Assembly: GCA_009930325.1 (NCBI GenBank)
Contig: RZYO01000018.1
Location: 1 to 33,695 of the forward strand
Length of the DNA stretch: 33,695 bases
Source: Spirochaetia bacterium
GTDB taxonomy: Bacteria > Spirochaetota > Spirochaetia > Sphaerochaetales > Sphaerochaetaceae
Direction: 5' to 3'
Both the position numbers and the translations under genes were made by a program. A model generated the notes under the pieces. The model was not told where the DNA came from and did no database searches. It was given only the letters and a program-made list of their open reading frames with translations. Below, in pieces: positions 25,458 to 33,694 of the stretch; the stretch's first letter is position 1; every line of letters starts with the position of its first letter.

Positions 25458-25676
25458 ATGGACAATAAAAATATAATAGATGCAAGAGGGCTAAGTTGCC
25501 CTGTACCAGTTGTTTTAACAAAAAAAGCAATTGAAAAAGGTCCTTCTTCTTTACAAGTAATTGTAGATAATGTTGCAGCAAAAGAAAATGTAAGCCGTTT
25601 TGCTACAGCTATGGGATATTCAATTAAACTTGAAGAAAGAGATAATGAAGAAACATTATTAATCCTTGAGAAATAA
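25458..25676 (+). CDS. TusA/YedF-like sulfurtransferase (SirA-fold)
   Basis: The 72-residue cytosolic protein is a minimal TusA fold with the DARGLSCPVPV motif; C14 in C-P-x-P is the sulfur- or selenium-carrying cysteine. It is about the size of TusA and much shorter than full-length YedF of selenium clusters (about 200 residues), so it corresponds to the N-terminal domain only. TAGGAG lies 10 bases before the ATG. It is located between yedE and the DUF3343 gene, with 2 bases to the latter, and likely relays Se or S between the transporter and SelD. Confidence 0.83.
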   Translation: MDNKNIIDARGLSCPVPVVLTKKAIEKGPSSLQVIVDNVAAKENVSRFATAMGYSIKLEERDNEETLLILEK

Positions 25677-25678
25677 TA

Positions 25679-25912
25679 ATGAAAGATTTTGTATTAACAT
25701 TTAATACTCAGTTAGATGCAATTATTGCAAAAAAATATTGTGAAAAAGAAAATATTTTTTGCAAATTAGCTCCAGTACCAAGATGTTTATCCTCTTCTTG
25801 TGGAACTTGTGCATTTGTAAAATTAGATAATATATCTTTACTTTCCTCATTAGAATTTGAAGATATATATCTATCAGATAATGGAGGTTTTAAAAATTAT
25901 GAAAGAAGTTAA
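25679..25912 (+). CDS. DUF3343 (putative Se/S carrier-like) protein
   Basis: The 77-residue protein matches the small DUF3343 proteins found with YedE, YedF and SelD. It has a beta-strand start (FVLTFNTQLDAI), a helix, and a cysteine-bearing APVPRCLSSSCGTCAF segment (Cys37, 42 and 45 by my count). These cysteines make a Se/S-relay role plausible, but no biochemical function is established that I can name. Its 3' end overlaps selD by 14 bases and contains selD's GGAGG ribosome binding site. Confidence 0.72.
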   Translation: MKDFVLTFNTQLDAIIAKKYCEKENIFCKLAPVPRCLSSSCGTCAFVKLDNISLLSSLEFEDIYLSDNGGFKNYERS

Positions 25913-26921
25913 ATTAACTTCCTTAGTAAAAACTAGTGGATGTGCTGCAAAGTTACCTCCCAAAAAACTAGAAGAGGTATTAAAAACACTTCCTAGTTAT
26001 AAATCACCCAACTTGTTAGAAGATTTTACAGGAAATGAAGATGCCCTAGTCTTTGATTTAGGTAACAACAGAGTTATGGTACAAAGTGTGGATTTTTTCC
26101 CTCCAATGGTTGATGATCCATATATCTTTGGACAGATTGCAGCTGCCAATGCCATTTCTGATATTTATGCCATGGGCTGTGAACCAAGTATTGCTCTCAA
26201 TTTATTATGTATTCCATCTTGTTTAGAAGATTCTGTCATGCAACAAATTCTTAAAGGTGGTGTGGATAAAGCTATTGAAGCAAATTGTATTATTGCAGGT
26301 GGACACACAATAAGTGATCCAACTCCAAAATATGGGTTGTGTGTTACAGGTTTTGGGACAAAAGACAATCTTTGGAAAAATCATGGAGCTAAAATTAATG
26401 ATGTCTTAGTTCTTACAAAGAAAATTGGTGTTGGAGTTATAAACACAGCTACAAAAGCTGAAATGGTAGATGAAAAATTAAAAAAAGAAGCATTATTATC
26501 TATGACTACTTTAAATAAAAAAGCTAAAGAAGTTGCTAGTAATTATAATATTTCTTGTGCCACAGATGTAACTGGTTTTTCATTAATTGGACACTCTATT
26601 GAAATGGTTGGAAATGAAAACTATTCTATAAAAATTGATAGTAATAAAGTTCCGATGTTTGATGGAGTTCTCGACTTAGCTAGATTTGGATTACTTGCAG
26701 AAGGAATGTATCACAACAGAGATTTTAGTGACAAAAAAGTAACTTATTTAAATAATATCAAAACAGAGGTTGTAGATTTATTACATGATCCACAAACTTC
26801 AGGTGGGCTTTTATTAGCATTATGTAAAGAAGATGCTCAAAAATTAGTAAAAGAATTAGATGATGCTTGGATAATTGGAGAAGTTATTGAAAAACAACAA
26901 ACTCCCCTTATAATTGTATAA
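25899..26921 (+). CDS. selD: Selenide, water dikinase (Cys form)
   Basis: The 340-residue enzyme makes selenophosphate from selenide and ATP for selenocysteine, selenouridine or selenium-cofactor synthesis. It has KTSGCAAKLPP with Cys15 in place of the selenocysteine some bacteria use, plus Lys18. The PurM-like core shows VQSVDFFPPMVDDP, GGHTISDPTPKYG and DPQTSGGLLLAL. The frame is open from 25857, but the ATG at 25899 has GGAGG (25883-25887) upstream and begins at the family N-terminus. No selA, selB, selC, ybbB or molybdenum hydroxylase lies nearby, so the downstream use of selenophosphate is not visible here. A terminator follows. Confidence 0.92.
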   Translation: MKEVKLTSLVKTSGCAAKLPPKKLEEVLKTLPSYKSPNLLEDFTGNEDALVFDLGNNRVMVQSVDFFPPMVDDPYIFGQIAAANAISDIYAMGCEPSIALNLLCIPSCLEDSVMQQILKGGVDKAIEANCIIAGGHTISDPTPKYGLCVTGFGTKDNLWKNHGAKINDVLVLTKKIGVGVINTATKAEMVDEKLKKEALLSMTTLNKKAKEVASNYNISCATDVTGFSLIGHSIEMVGNENYSIKIDSNKVPMFDGVLDLARFGLLAEGMYHNRDFSDKKVTYLNNIKTEVVDLLHDPQTSGGLLLALCKEDAQKLVKELDDAWIIGEVIEKQQTPLIIV

Positions 26922-26938
26922 ATCTTAATTTAGCGATT

Positions 26939-26980
26939 AATAAACCAGCTTGTAAATAAGCTGGTTTATTTTTTATTCTT
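26939..26980 (+). terminator. Intrinsic terminator of the yedE-selD operon
   Basis: A perfect 13-bp stem (AATAAACCAGCTT 26939-26951, AAGCTGGTTTATT 26958-26970) with a 6-base loop and a long T-rich tail. It is one of the strongest terminators in the window. A consensus TTGACA (26987-26992) just downstream may be the -35 of the next unit, but no clear -10 follows at the right distance. Confidence 0.9.
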
Positions 26981-27047
26981 TTTTTCTTGACAAATGCTAC
27001 TTAAAAAAATCAAACTTAAATAACTAAACAAAAGATAGGAGATTATA

Positions 27048-28052
27048 ATGAGAGTTAAAGCTGATATAATGTTAAACACATTTCAAAATATTTTAATAAA
27101 AAAGGGTTATGATAAAGATAAAGCAAAAGAATCAGCTCAAATTTTTGTTGATAATAGTCTTGATGGAATATATTCTCATGGAATAAATAGATTTCCTAGA
27201 GTAATTGAATATATCGATAAAGGTTATATTGATATTAATGCTATAGAATCTATAGAACAAAGCCTTGGAGCAATTGAAATCTGGAATGGCAATTTAGCCA
27301 TGGGGAACCTAGTTGCAAAACATGCAATGAGTAAAACAATTGAACTTGCAAAAACTCATGGAATTGGTGCAGTGGCCATCAAAAACACAAATCATTGGAT
27401 GAGAGGTGGTTATTATGGATGGCAAGCAGCAAATGCTGGCTGTGCTAGTCTCTGTTGGACTAATACAATAGCAAATATGCCAGCATGGGGAAGTATTGAA
27501 GCTAGTATTGGTAATAATCCTTTTGTATTATCAATACCAAGAAAAAATGGACATCATCTTGTTGTTGATATGGCTATGTCTCAATTTTCTTATGGTAAAA
27601 TTGAAGAACTTAAATTAAAAAATCAAGAACTTTCAGTTTTTGGAGGATACAATAGAAATGGAGAATTAACAAAAAATCCAAAAGAAATTGAAGAAACATT
27701 AAGACCTCTTCCAGTTGGGTATTGGAAAGGCTCAGCTCTTTCCATTGGATTAGATTTATTTGCATCTTTAATTTCAGGAGGATTGTCGACATCTATGATT
27801 ACAAAACAATGCGAAGAAGAATATTCAATATGCCAAATAATGATTGCAATAGATGTTAATAAACTCTCTCATTATGATTTATCAGATGAAAGAGTAACAC
27901 AATCAATTGAAATAATAAAAAATTCAAAAAAGATAGATGAAAAAAATGAAATCAGATACCCCGCTGAAAGAGAATATAATACTAGAATTGAAAATCTTAA
28001 TAAAGGTATTCCTGTAAATGAAAAGATATGGAATAAAATATTAACCCTTTAA
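27048..28052 (+). CDS. Malate/L-lactate dehydrogenase-family reductase, YiaK (2,3-diketo-L-gulonate reductase) type
   Basis: The 334-residue NAD(P)H-dependent enzyme belongs to the Ldh_2 fold. Blocks shared with E. coli YiaK/DlgD from memory include SHGINRFPR (about 44-52), NTNHWMRGGYYGWQAA (about 114-129), CWTNTIANMP, VDMAMSQFSYG and LPVGYWKGSALSIGLD; the His in SHG is in the active-site region. Reduction of a 2-keto sugar acid such as 2,3-diketo-L-gulonate is the best guess. No yiaLMNOPQRS-type genes are adjacent, so the pathway is unproven. AGGAG precedes the ATG. msrA begins 39 bases after its stop, likely on the same transcript. Confidence 0.82.
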   Translation: MRVKADIMLNTFQNILIKKGYDKDKAKESAQIFVDNSLDGIYSHGINRFPRVIEYIDKGYIDINAIESIEQSLGAIEIWNGNLAMGNLVAKHAMSKTIELAKTHGIGAVAIKNTNHWMRGGYYGWQAANAGCASLCWTNTIANMPAWGSIEASIGNNPFVLSIPRKNGHHLVVDMAMSQFSYGKIEELKLKNQELSVFGGYNRNGELTKNPKEIEETLRPLPVGYWKGSALSIGLDLFASLISGGLSTSMITKQCEEEYSICQIMIAIDVNKLSHYDLSDERVTQSIEIIKNSKKIDEKNEIRYPAEREYNTRIENLNKGIPVNEKIWNKILTL

Positions 28053-28091
28053 TCATAAAAGAAATATAATATAAATATTAGGAGAATAACT

Positions 28092-28586
28092 ATGGAAAAA
28101 ATTTATCTTGCAGGCGGTTGCTTTTGGGGAACTCAATATTTCTTTTCTCTTGTTCCTGGTGTAATAATGACTAAAGTGGGATATGCAAATGGAACAAAAG
28201 AGAACCCTAGCTATGAAGAAGTTTGCTCTAAGCAATATAACTTTGCAGAAACTGTTGAAGTAACATATGATGAAGACAAAATACAACTTAATATAATTTT
28301 GCAAAAATTCTTTTTAACAATTAATCCAACATCTTTAAACAAACAGGGTGGCGATATTGGACTACAATATCGAACAGGGATTTATTATTTAGATGAAAAA
28401 ACTAAATCAATTGCATCAGCAGAATTAAATAATTTACAAAAAAAATATAAGGATAAAATTCAAATTGAATTATTACCTTTAGATAATTTTTATAATGCTG
28501 AAGAATATCATCAAGACTACCTTTACAAAAACCCAAAAGGATACTGCCATATTCCATATGATGTTTTTAAGAAAGCAAAAGAATAA
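28092..28586 (+). CDS. msrA: Peptide methionine sulfoxide reductase MsrA
   Basis: The 164-residue enzyme reduces the S-form of methionine sulfoxide in proteins. The catalytic motif GGCFWG (C10) is at the N-terminus, so no export signal is present and it acts in the cytosol. GYANGTKENPSYEEVCSK and DIGLQYRTGIYYLDE follow as expected, and YHQDYLYKNPKGYCHI marks the C-terminal region; a Cys there is a candidate resolving residue. It is a stand-alone MsrA without an MsrB fusion. AGGAG lies upstream of the ATG. No terminator is obvious in the 136 bases before the sensor kinase. Confidence 0.92.
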   Translation: MEKIYLAGGCFWGTQYFFSLVPGVIMTKVGYANGTKENPSYEEVCSKQYNFAETVEVTYDEDKIQLNIILQKFFLTINPTSLNKQGGDIGLQYRTGIYYLDEKTKSIASAELNNLQKKYKDKIQIELLPLDNFYNAEEYHQDYLYKNPKGYCHIPYDVFKKAKE

Positions 28587-28635
28587 GCATTTTTTTTATA
28601 CAATGTTTGAATGTTATGTATTAAATTAAAATATC

Positions 28636-28664
28636 CTTTTGATTCATATAAAACAATGTATAAT
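28636..28664 (+). promoter_or_regulatory. Possible promoter of the sensor kinase gene
   Basis: A perfect TATAAT (28659-28664) lies 58 bases before the ATG. The best -35 is weak (TTTTGA at 28637-28642, 16-base spacer). Confidence 0.4.
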
Positions 28665-28722
28665 TATGATGAATAGTTAACAAATTTAAGTTAAATATAT
28701 TCTAGAATAATATAGGAGTAAA

Positions 28723-31700
28723 ATGAAAAAGAAAAAGAAATTTATACTACAACTTATCATTATTATTTTACTAAGTAGTAACACCTTATTTTCTTATGCT
28801 CTAACTACATCTTCTAATTCAAAGATCACAAAAACAACTATTATTGTAGCCTGTCCAAAAGATTCTGGATATATTGAAAAGAACTCACTTACTACTCATA
28901 GTGGATATCTTGTTGATTATTTAAATAAACTTGGAGAATATTATAATTTACATTTCAGATATATTTTAACAGAAGACAATGATTCTGCACTAAAACTAGT
29001 AGAAAAAGGCTTAGCAGACATTAGTTGTCTACAATATAAAAATACTGAATTAGAAAATCGCTTTGATTATAGTGAATTACAAATTACCCTATTAAAAACA
29101 CAATTATATACTTTATCAAATAATACAAAATATTATTTTGATGATTATGAAAATTTCAATTCCATGAGGATAGGAATTAGAAAAGATTTAAATACAAAAG
29201 AATTTTTAATTAATTATGCAAAGCAAGGCAATTTTACATATACTCTGTATTACTATAACACTGAAAAAGAATTACAGCAGGCTTTAATAAATAGAGAAGT
29301 TGATTCCATTGCTACCGATTATAATATTTTTACTGATACCCCACTAAAAACTATTGGAATAATAGCAAATAAACCTACATACATTATTTCTAAAAAAGGT
29401 AATGATATAATGAATAAAATTGATAATTCTATTACTTGGCTTTATCAATATAATTCCAATATATTCAAATACCTAACTGAAAAGCATTTACAAAACCAAA
29501 AATCATATACAGAATTTACAAGGGAAGAACTCAATTACATTAATAACAGCCCAGTAATAAGTGTTGGATTTTTACCAGACTCTTATATTCAAAGTCATTA
29601 TGATTATTCAACAAAACAATTCATAGGAATTTTAGCTGATTATATGAAAGAAATAGAAAAGAAATCAAAGCTAAAATTTAAATTTATTACTATTCCATAT
29701 GGAATTAAGGCACAAGAAGCTATATCACAAGGATTGTGTGATATTACTCCGCACCTTAGCAGAAATGAGGCTACATTAAATGATGAAGCTATTGTTTCTT
29801 CAATAAATTTTATTAATATGAGACAATTAATAGCAATAAGAAAAAAAGATAATTTTAATATAGAAGATATAAAAACTATTTCTTGCCCTGCAAACTACCA
29901 AGGTCTATTAAATTATATTTCTAATGAATTTCCAAAATGGGAAATTATAAAAACAAATGCAAATAATATTTTAGACCCTTTACTTGCTGGGGTTGTAGAT
30001 GTAGCAATAGGAAATGAATATGAATTAAGATATTTAATGCAAAAACCCAAATATTCATCACTCGTATTAACTGAAAGCTACTTAGTTGATGTCTTATTAT
30101 CAATAGGCATGCGAAGTGATACAAACCCGCTACTCCTATCTATAATTAATAAATCAATAGAAAATATTAGTGGAAATACATTAGATTATATTAAGTTAAA
30201 AGGCTTGCTTACAAATTATAAATATTCTATTTTTGATTCATATTATACAAATAGTATTTTCTTTAATTTACTTATTATCTTTTTATTATCTATAATTCTA
30301 AGTTTATTATTATTTACTCACTATCAGAAAAAAACTAATGAAAAAATTAAACAAAATGAAATTGCATTAAATCTAAGTAATAAAAAGTATGAAAAAGCCA
30401 ATAAAGCAAAATCTGAATTTCTTGCTTCAATGTCACATGATTTGAGAACACCAATGAATGCTATTATTGGTCTCACTGAATTATCAAAAAATAATTTAAC
30501 AAATAAAAAAGATTTAGAATTATATATTAATAAAATTGACCTTTCTTCTAAATATTTATTAGGTCTTATTAATGATATCTTAGATATTTCAGCAATAGAT
30601 GATGGAAAGCTGCAAATTTCTAATGATTCTTTCAGCCTAAAAGAATTAACACATGAATTAATTGATTTATATAATGTTAGCAGCCAACAGAGTAAAATTG
30701 AATTTAAAGCTTATATAGAAAATATTGAACATGAATATCTATTTGGAGATTACTTTAGAATCAAACAAATCATATCAAATTTACTTAGCAATGCTTTTAA
30801 ATTTACCCCAAAAAATGGGAAAGTATTATTAGAAATTTCAGAAGAAAAAACAGACCTAAACAATTTAATATTAAATATAAAAGTTTCGGATACTGGAATT
30901 GGAATTCCAAAAGAAGTTCAAAATCAAATATTTAATAAATTTACCCAAGCAGATTCTGGAACTTTAAGAAAATATGGCGGTAGTGGATTAGGTCTTTCTA
31001 TTGTTAAGAATTTAATAGACTTAATGAATGGAAAAATAAAATTAGAAAGTGAAATTTCAAAAGGATCTATCTTTAATATTTCTATTCCATTAGTTATTGA
31101 TTATAATTTGACAAATTTAAATAGTAATATCGACGCTTATTCAAACTTCAATGTATTAATTATTAATAACGATTTAAAAACTTGCCAATATTTATCAAAA
31201 TTATTGAATTTGTTGACCATAAAAAATTATTATTGCTTTGAGGAAAATGAATATCTAGACATAATAAAAAATAATTGTGATAAATATAATATTTTTATAA
31301 TTGATAGCACATTGGAAACTAATAATTTAAGAATTATTAAATTAATCAATAAAACATCACAGAATCCAAATAAAAAAATAATTTTATCTGGTTATGATAT
31401 TACTTATTTAAAAAATATAAAAAAAACAAATGAAATAAACTATTATTTACAAAAACCTATATTCATATCTTCATTAACCCTTATTATTGATAGTATTTTA
31501 AAAAATAAAGAATTAGGTATCATTGAAAACCCAATAATATTGAATAAAAAAAATATTAACTTAAAAGTTCTTTTATGTGAAGACAATCAAATAAATCAAC
31601 TTGTAGGAAAGAAAATTTTAGAAAGTTTTGGCTGTTCTGTGACAATAGCCTCTAACGGGCAAATAGGATATGAAACATTCCTTTTGAAAGGAGATAATAG

Positions 31701-31953
31701 TTTTGATGTTATTTTAATGGATGTTAGAATGCCAGAAATGGATGGTTATGAAACTACAAGATTAATTAGAAATTCTGACACAAAAACTGGAAAAACTATT
31801 CCAATCTATGCTATGACTGCTAATGTTATGAAAGAAGACATAGAGACAAGTTCTTTAGTTGGTATGAATGGACACATTGCAAAACCAATAGAAACAAAAA
31901 AACTTTATTATATCTTAGAAAAAATTTGGCTTTCGAAAAAATCAAACAAGTAA
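28723..31953 (+). CDS. Hybrid sensor histidine kinase with two periplasmic solute-binding domains
   Basis: The 1076-residue BvgS/EvgS-like protein has an N-terminal signal or helix (about 7-27). Two type-3 solute-binding domains follow (about 38-255 and 277-495), then a membrane helix (about 513-533), HisKA with SHDLRTPMNA (phospho-acceptor H572), and HATPase (N690, DTGIG 723-727, GGSGLGLS 752-759). Two receivers end it: the first (about 808-925) keeps D861 and K911 but has Asn-Asn (815-816) in place of the acidic pair; the second (about 947-1070) is complete, with E953, D954 and D1000. No Hpt domain is present. It would sense a small periplasmic ligand. No response regulator with a DNA-binding domain lies in the window, so the partner is unknown. 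Confidence 0.88.
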   Translation: MKKKKKFILQLIIIILLSSNTLFSYALTTSSNSKITKTTIIVACPKDSGYIEKNSLTTHSGYLVDYLNKLGEYYNLHFRYILTEDNDSALKLVEKGLADISCLQYKNTELENRFDYSELQITLLKTQLYTLSNNTKYYFDDYENFNSMRIGIRKDLNTKEFLINYAKQGNFTYTLYYYNTEKELQQALINREVDSIATDYNIFTDTPLKTIGIIANKPTYIISKKGNDIMNKIDNSITWLYQYNSNIFKYLTEKHLQNQKSYTEFTREELNYINNSPVISVGFLPDSYIQSHYDYSTKQFIGILADYMKEIEKKSKLKFKFITIPYGIKAQEAISQGLCDITPHLSRNEATLNDEAIVSSINFINMRQLIAIRKKDNFNIEDIKTISCPANYQGLLNYISNEFPKWEIIKTNANNILDPLLAGVVDVAIGNEYELRYLMQKPKYSSLVLTESYLVDVLLSIGMRSDTNPLLLSIINKSIENISGNTLDYIKLKGLLTNYKYSIFDSYYTNSIFFNLLIIFLLSIILSLLLFTHYQKKTNEKIKQNEIALNLSNKKYEKANKAKSEFLASMSHDLRTPMNAIIGLTELSKNNLTNKKDLELYINKIDLSSKYLLGLINDILDISAIDDGKLQISNDSFSLKELTHELIDLYNVSSQQSKIEFKAYIENIEHEYLFGDYFRIKQIISNLLSNAFKFTPKNGKVLLEISEEKTDLNNLILNIKVSDTGIGIPKEVQNQIFNKFTQADSGTLRKYGGSGLGLSIVKNLIDLMNGKIKLESEISKGSIFNISIPLVIDYNLTNLNSNIDAYSNFNVLIINNDLKTCQYLSKLLNLLTIKNYYCFEENEYLDIIKNNCDKYNIFIIDSTLETNNLRIIKLINKTSQNPNKKIILSGYDITYLKNIKKTNEINYYLQKPIFISSLTLIIDSILKNKELGIIENPIILNKKNINLKVLLCEDNQINQLVGKKILESFGCSVTIASNGQIGYETFLLKGDNSFDVILMDVRMPEMDGYETTRLIRNSDTKTGKTIPIYAMTANVMKEDIETSSLVGMNGHIAKPIETKKLYYILEKIWLSKKSNK

Positions 31954-32027
31954 AAAAATAACTCTAATTGGGAAAAGGATTCCTTGATATTAAATTGTTC
32001 ACTTTATCAAAAAGAGTTATTTTTTTT
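31952..32027. terminator. Branched bidirectional terminator-like structure between the kinase and citF
   Basis: A 14-bp outer stem (31952-31965 with 32013-32026, A-tract/T-tract plus AACTCT/AGAGTT) encloses 47 bases. These contain two more pairs: GGAA/TTCC (31971-31974 with 31980-31983) and TTGATA/TATCAA (31984-31989 with 32005-32010). The genes are convergent, and the A- and T-tracts would act as U-tails in both directions. Confidence 0.65.
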
Positions 32028-32038
32028 ATATAATCTAT

Positions 32039-33592
32039 TTAACTCTCATCTAAATCTTCTTTTATTTGATATATTAAATCAATAACAGAACCATCTCTAT
32101 AAGTTACAACACCAACGACTTTATCAGTGTATTCAATTGCTCTCCCTTTTCCAACTAAACTCATAGCTTTATCCCTTAATTTTTCTATTGTTGTTAAATA
32201 CAAATCTGTCTTTGATAATTTTTCAATCAAATCCTTTCTTTCTGGATTTATTGCAATACCTTGATCAGTTACCACGACATCTACACTTTTGCCTGGGGTT
32301 ACAATTGTATTTACTCTATCTACAATACTAGCAATTCTTCCTCTTGTTAAAGGGCAAACTATTATTGAAACTGAGGCTCCAGCTGCTGTGTCTTGATGAC
32401 CGCCAATAGCTCCTCTTATAACACCATCTGAACCAGTTAATACATTAACATTAAAATCAACATCAACTTCTAAAGCCGATAAAATAACAACATCTAATTG
32501 ATTGACTGCAGTACCAGGATTATTAGGACTTGCATAATAATAAGCTGAAATTTGTTGATGGAATCTATTATTTTTTAAACTTTGTGCTGCCTCTAAGTCA
32601 AAAGATTGAACATCTAATATTTTTTTAATCAAACCTTCTTCATGTAATTTAACCATAACTCCAGTTACACCACCTAAAGCAAAATTTGCTTTAATATTTT
32701 TCTTTATCATTTTTTCTCTAAGAAATCTTGCTGTAGCAAGCGATGCACCACCACTTCCCATTTGAAGAGAAAAGCCATCTTTAAATACACCACTAGCTTC
32801 AATCACTTCTGCTGTAGTTTCTGCTATTAATAATTCCTTAGGATTTTTTGTAAATCTAGTTGCGCCACTCATTATTCCATTTGGATCTCCAATAGCATCA
32901 ACTTTTACTACATAATTAACATCACTTTGAAATATCCCCGCAGGCAAATTAGGGAAAGGTACTAAATTATCTGTCAAAATAATTACACAATTTGCATATT
33001 GCGCATCTGTTTTAGCATAACCTAAAGATCCACAAATAACTCCATTATCATGATCCCTAGAATATCCATTTGCATTACCAAATGAATCACAAGAAGGAGC
33101 TCCTAAAAAGGCAACATCAATCTTTATGTCTCCATTCTTTATTGCATATGCACGACCTCCATGAGATCTAAAAATAACTGGAATATCTAATAATCCTCTA
33201 GAAACAGCTTCAGCTAAATCTCCTCTCATTCCACTTGTTTCAATTCTAGTAACAACGCCATTTTTAATATGTTCAATTAAAGGAGAATGAACAGACAATA
33301 AAGAAGAGGCTGCTAAAGTTAAATTTTTTATTCCTTTTTTTGCAATAACATTCATTACATCATTTAAAACAAAATCTCCATCTCTAAAATGATGATGAAA
33401 AGAAATAGTCATACCATCTTTAAGATTACTCTTTTCGATAGCTTCTTCAATGCTATAAATTACTTTAGATTCATATACTTCTCTTTCAAGGCATGATTTT
33501 CTATCTTTATATATTTGATCGCTTGTAAAAAGATGATGTAATTGATCTAAATTACCAAATTTTGGAAGTTTTTCTTTATCTTTAATATTCAT
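32039..33592 (-). CDS. citF: Citrate lyase alpha subunit (citrate:acetyl-ACP transferase)
   Basis: The 517-residue protein is the CitF subunit of the citrate lyase complex, which transfers acetyl-ACP onto citrate before cleavage by CitE. Characteristic blocks are MTISFHHHFRDGD, the SGMRGDLAEAVSRG and FRSHGGRAYAI segments, FLGAPSCDSFGN, QMGSGGASLATARF and GGHQDTAAGA. Length is normal for the family. An in-frame TTG at 33616 would add eight residues, but the ATG at 33592 has AGGAGAA (33598-33604, minus strand) at normal spacing and is the better start. CitD, CitE and the CitC/X/G maturation genes are not in the window. They could lie beyond the right edge, although a complete leader directly upstream suggests citF can be expressed on its own. 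Confidence 0.92.
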   Translation of the reverse strand: MNIKDKEKLPKFGNLDQLHHLFTSDQIYKDRKSCLEREVYESKVIYSIEEAIEKSNLKDGMTISFHHHFRDGDFVLNDVMNVIAKKGIKNLTLAASSLLSVHSPLIEHIKNGVVTRIETSGMRGDLAEAVSRGLLDIPVIFRSHGGRAYAIKNGDIKIDVAFLGAPSCDSFGNANGYSRDHDNGVICGSLGYAKTDAQYANCVIILTDNLVPFPNLPAGIFQSDVNYVVKVDAIGDPNGIMSGATRFTKNPKELLIAETTAEVIEASGVFKDGFSLQMGSGGASLATARFLREKMIKKNIKANFALGGVTGVMVKLHEEGLIKKILDVQSFDLEAAQSLKNNRFHQQISAYYYASPNNPGTAVNQLDVVILSALEVDVDFNVNVLTGSDGVIRGAIGGHQDTAAGASVSIIVCPLTRGRIASIVDRVNTIVTPGKSVDVVVTDQGIAINPERKDLIEKLSKTDLYLTTIEKLRDKAMSLVGKGRAIEYTDKVVGVVTYRDGSVIDLIYQIKEDLDES

Positions 33593-33597
33593 AATAT

Positions 33598-33694
33598 TTC
33601 TCCTATAAAAAGTCAACAGTAAACCTAATTCTGCTAACTATATTACTAAATTTAATAGCCAATAGGAGTAATTGTTTATGCTCCTATGACTTCA
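33598..33694 (-). repeat. Right copy of perfect 97-bp terminal inverted repeat; leader of citF
   Basis: This is the exact reverse complement of bases 1-97. On the minus strand it ends at the AGGAGAA ribosome binding site, five bases before the citF ATG at 33592. The window extends one base past the match. Both copies face inward and each is directly upstream of a start codon. That position argues for a transferred or shared promoter/leader rather than a random duplicated segment. Confidence 0.97.

Noticed and set aside
25857-25898. SelD starting at 25857
   Set aside because: No ribosome binding site there; GGAGG is positioned for the ATG at 25899, which matches the family N-terminus.
25899-28586. 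Selenoproteins (UGA-coded Sec) in SelD or MsrA
   Set aside because: Both have Cys at the position where Sec can occur, and no interrupted frame with a following SECIS-like hairpin was seen.
33593-33616. Longer citF start at TTG 33616
   Set aside because: It would read through the Shine-Dalgarno of the ATG at 33592 and add eight residues that belong to the repeated leader; the mutarotase copy shows this sequence is untranslated leader.
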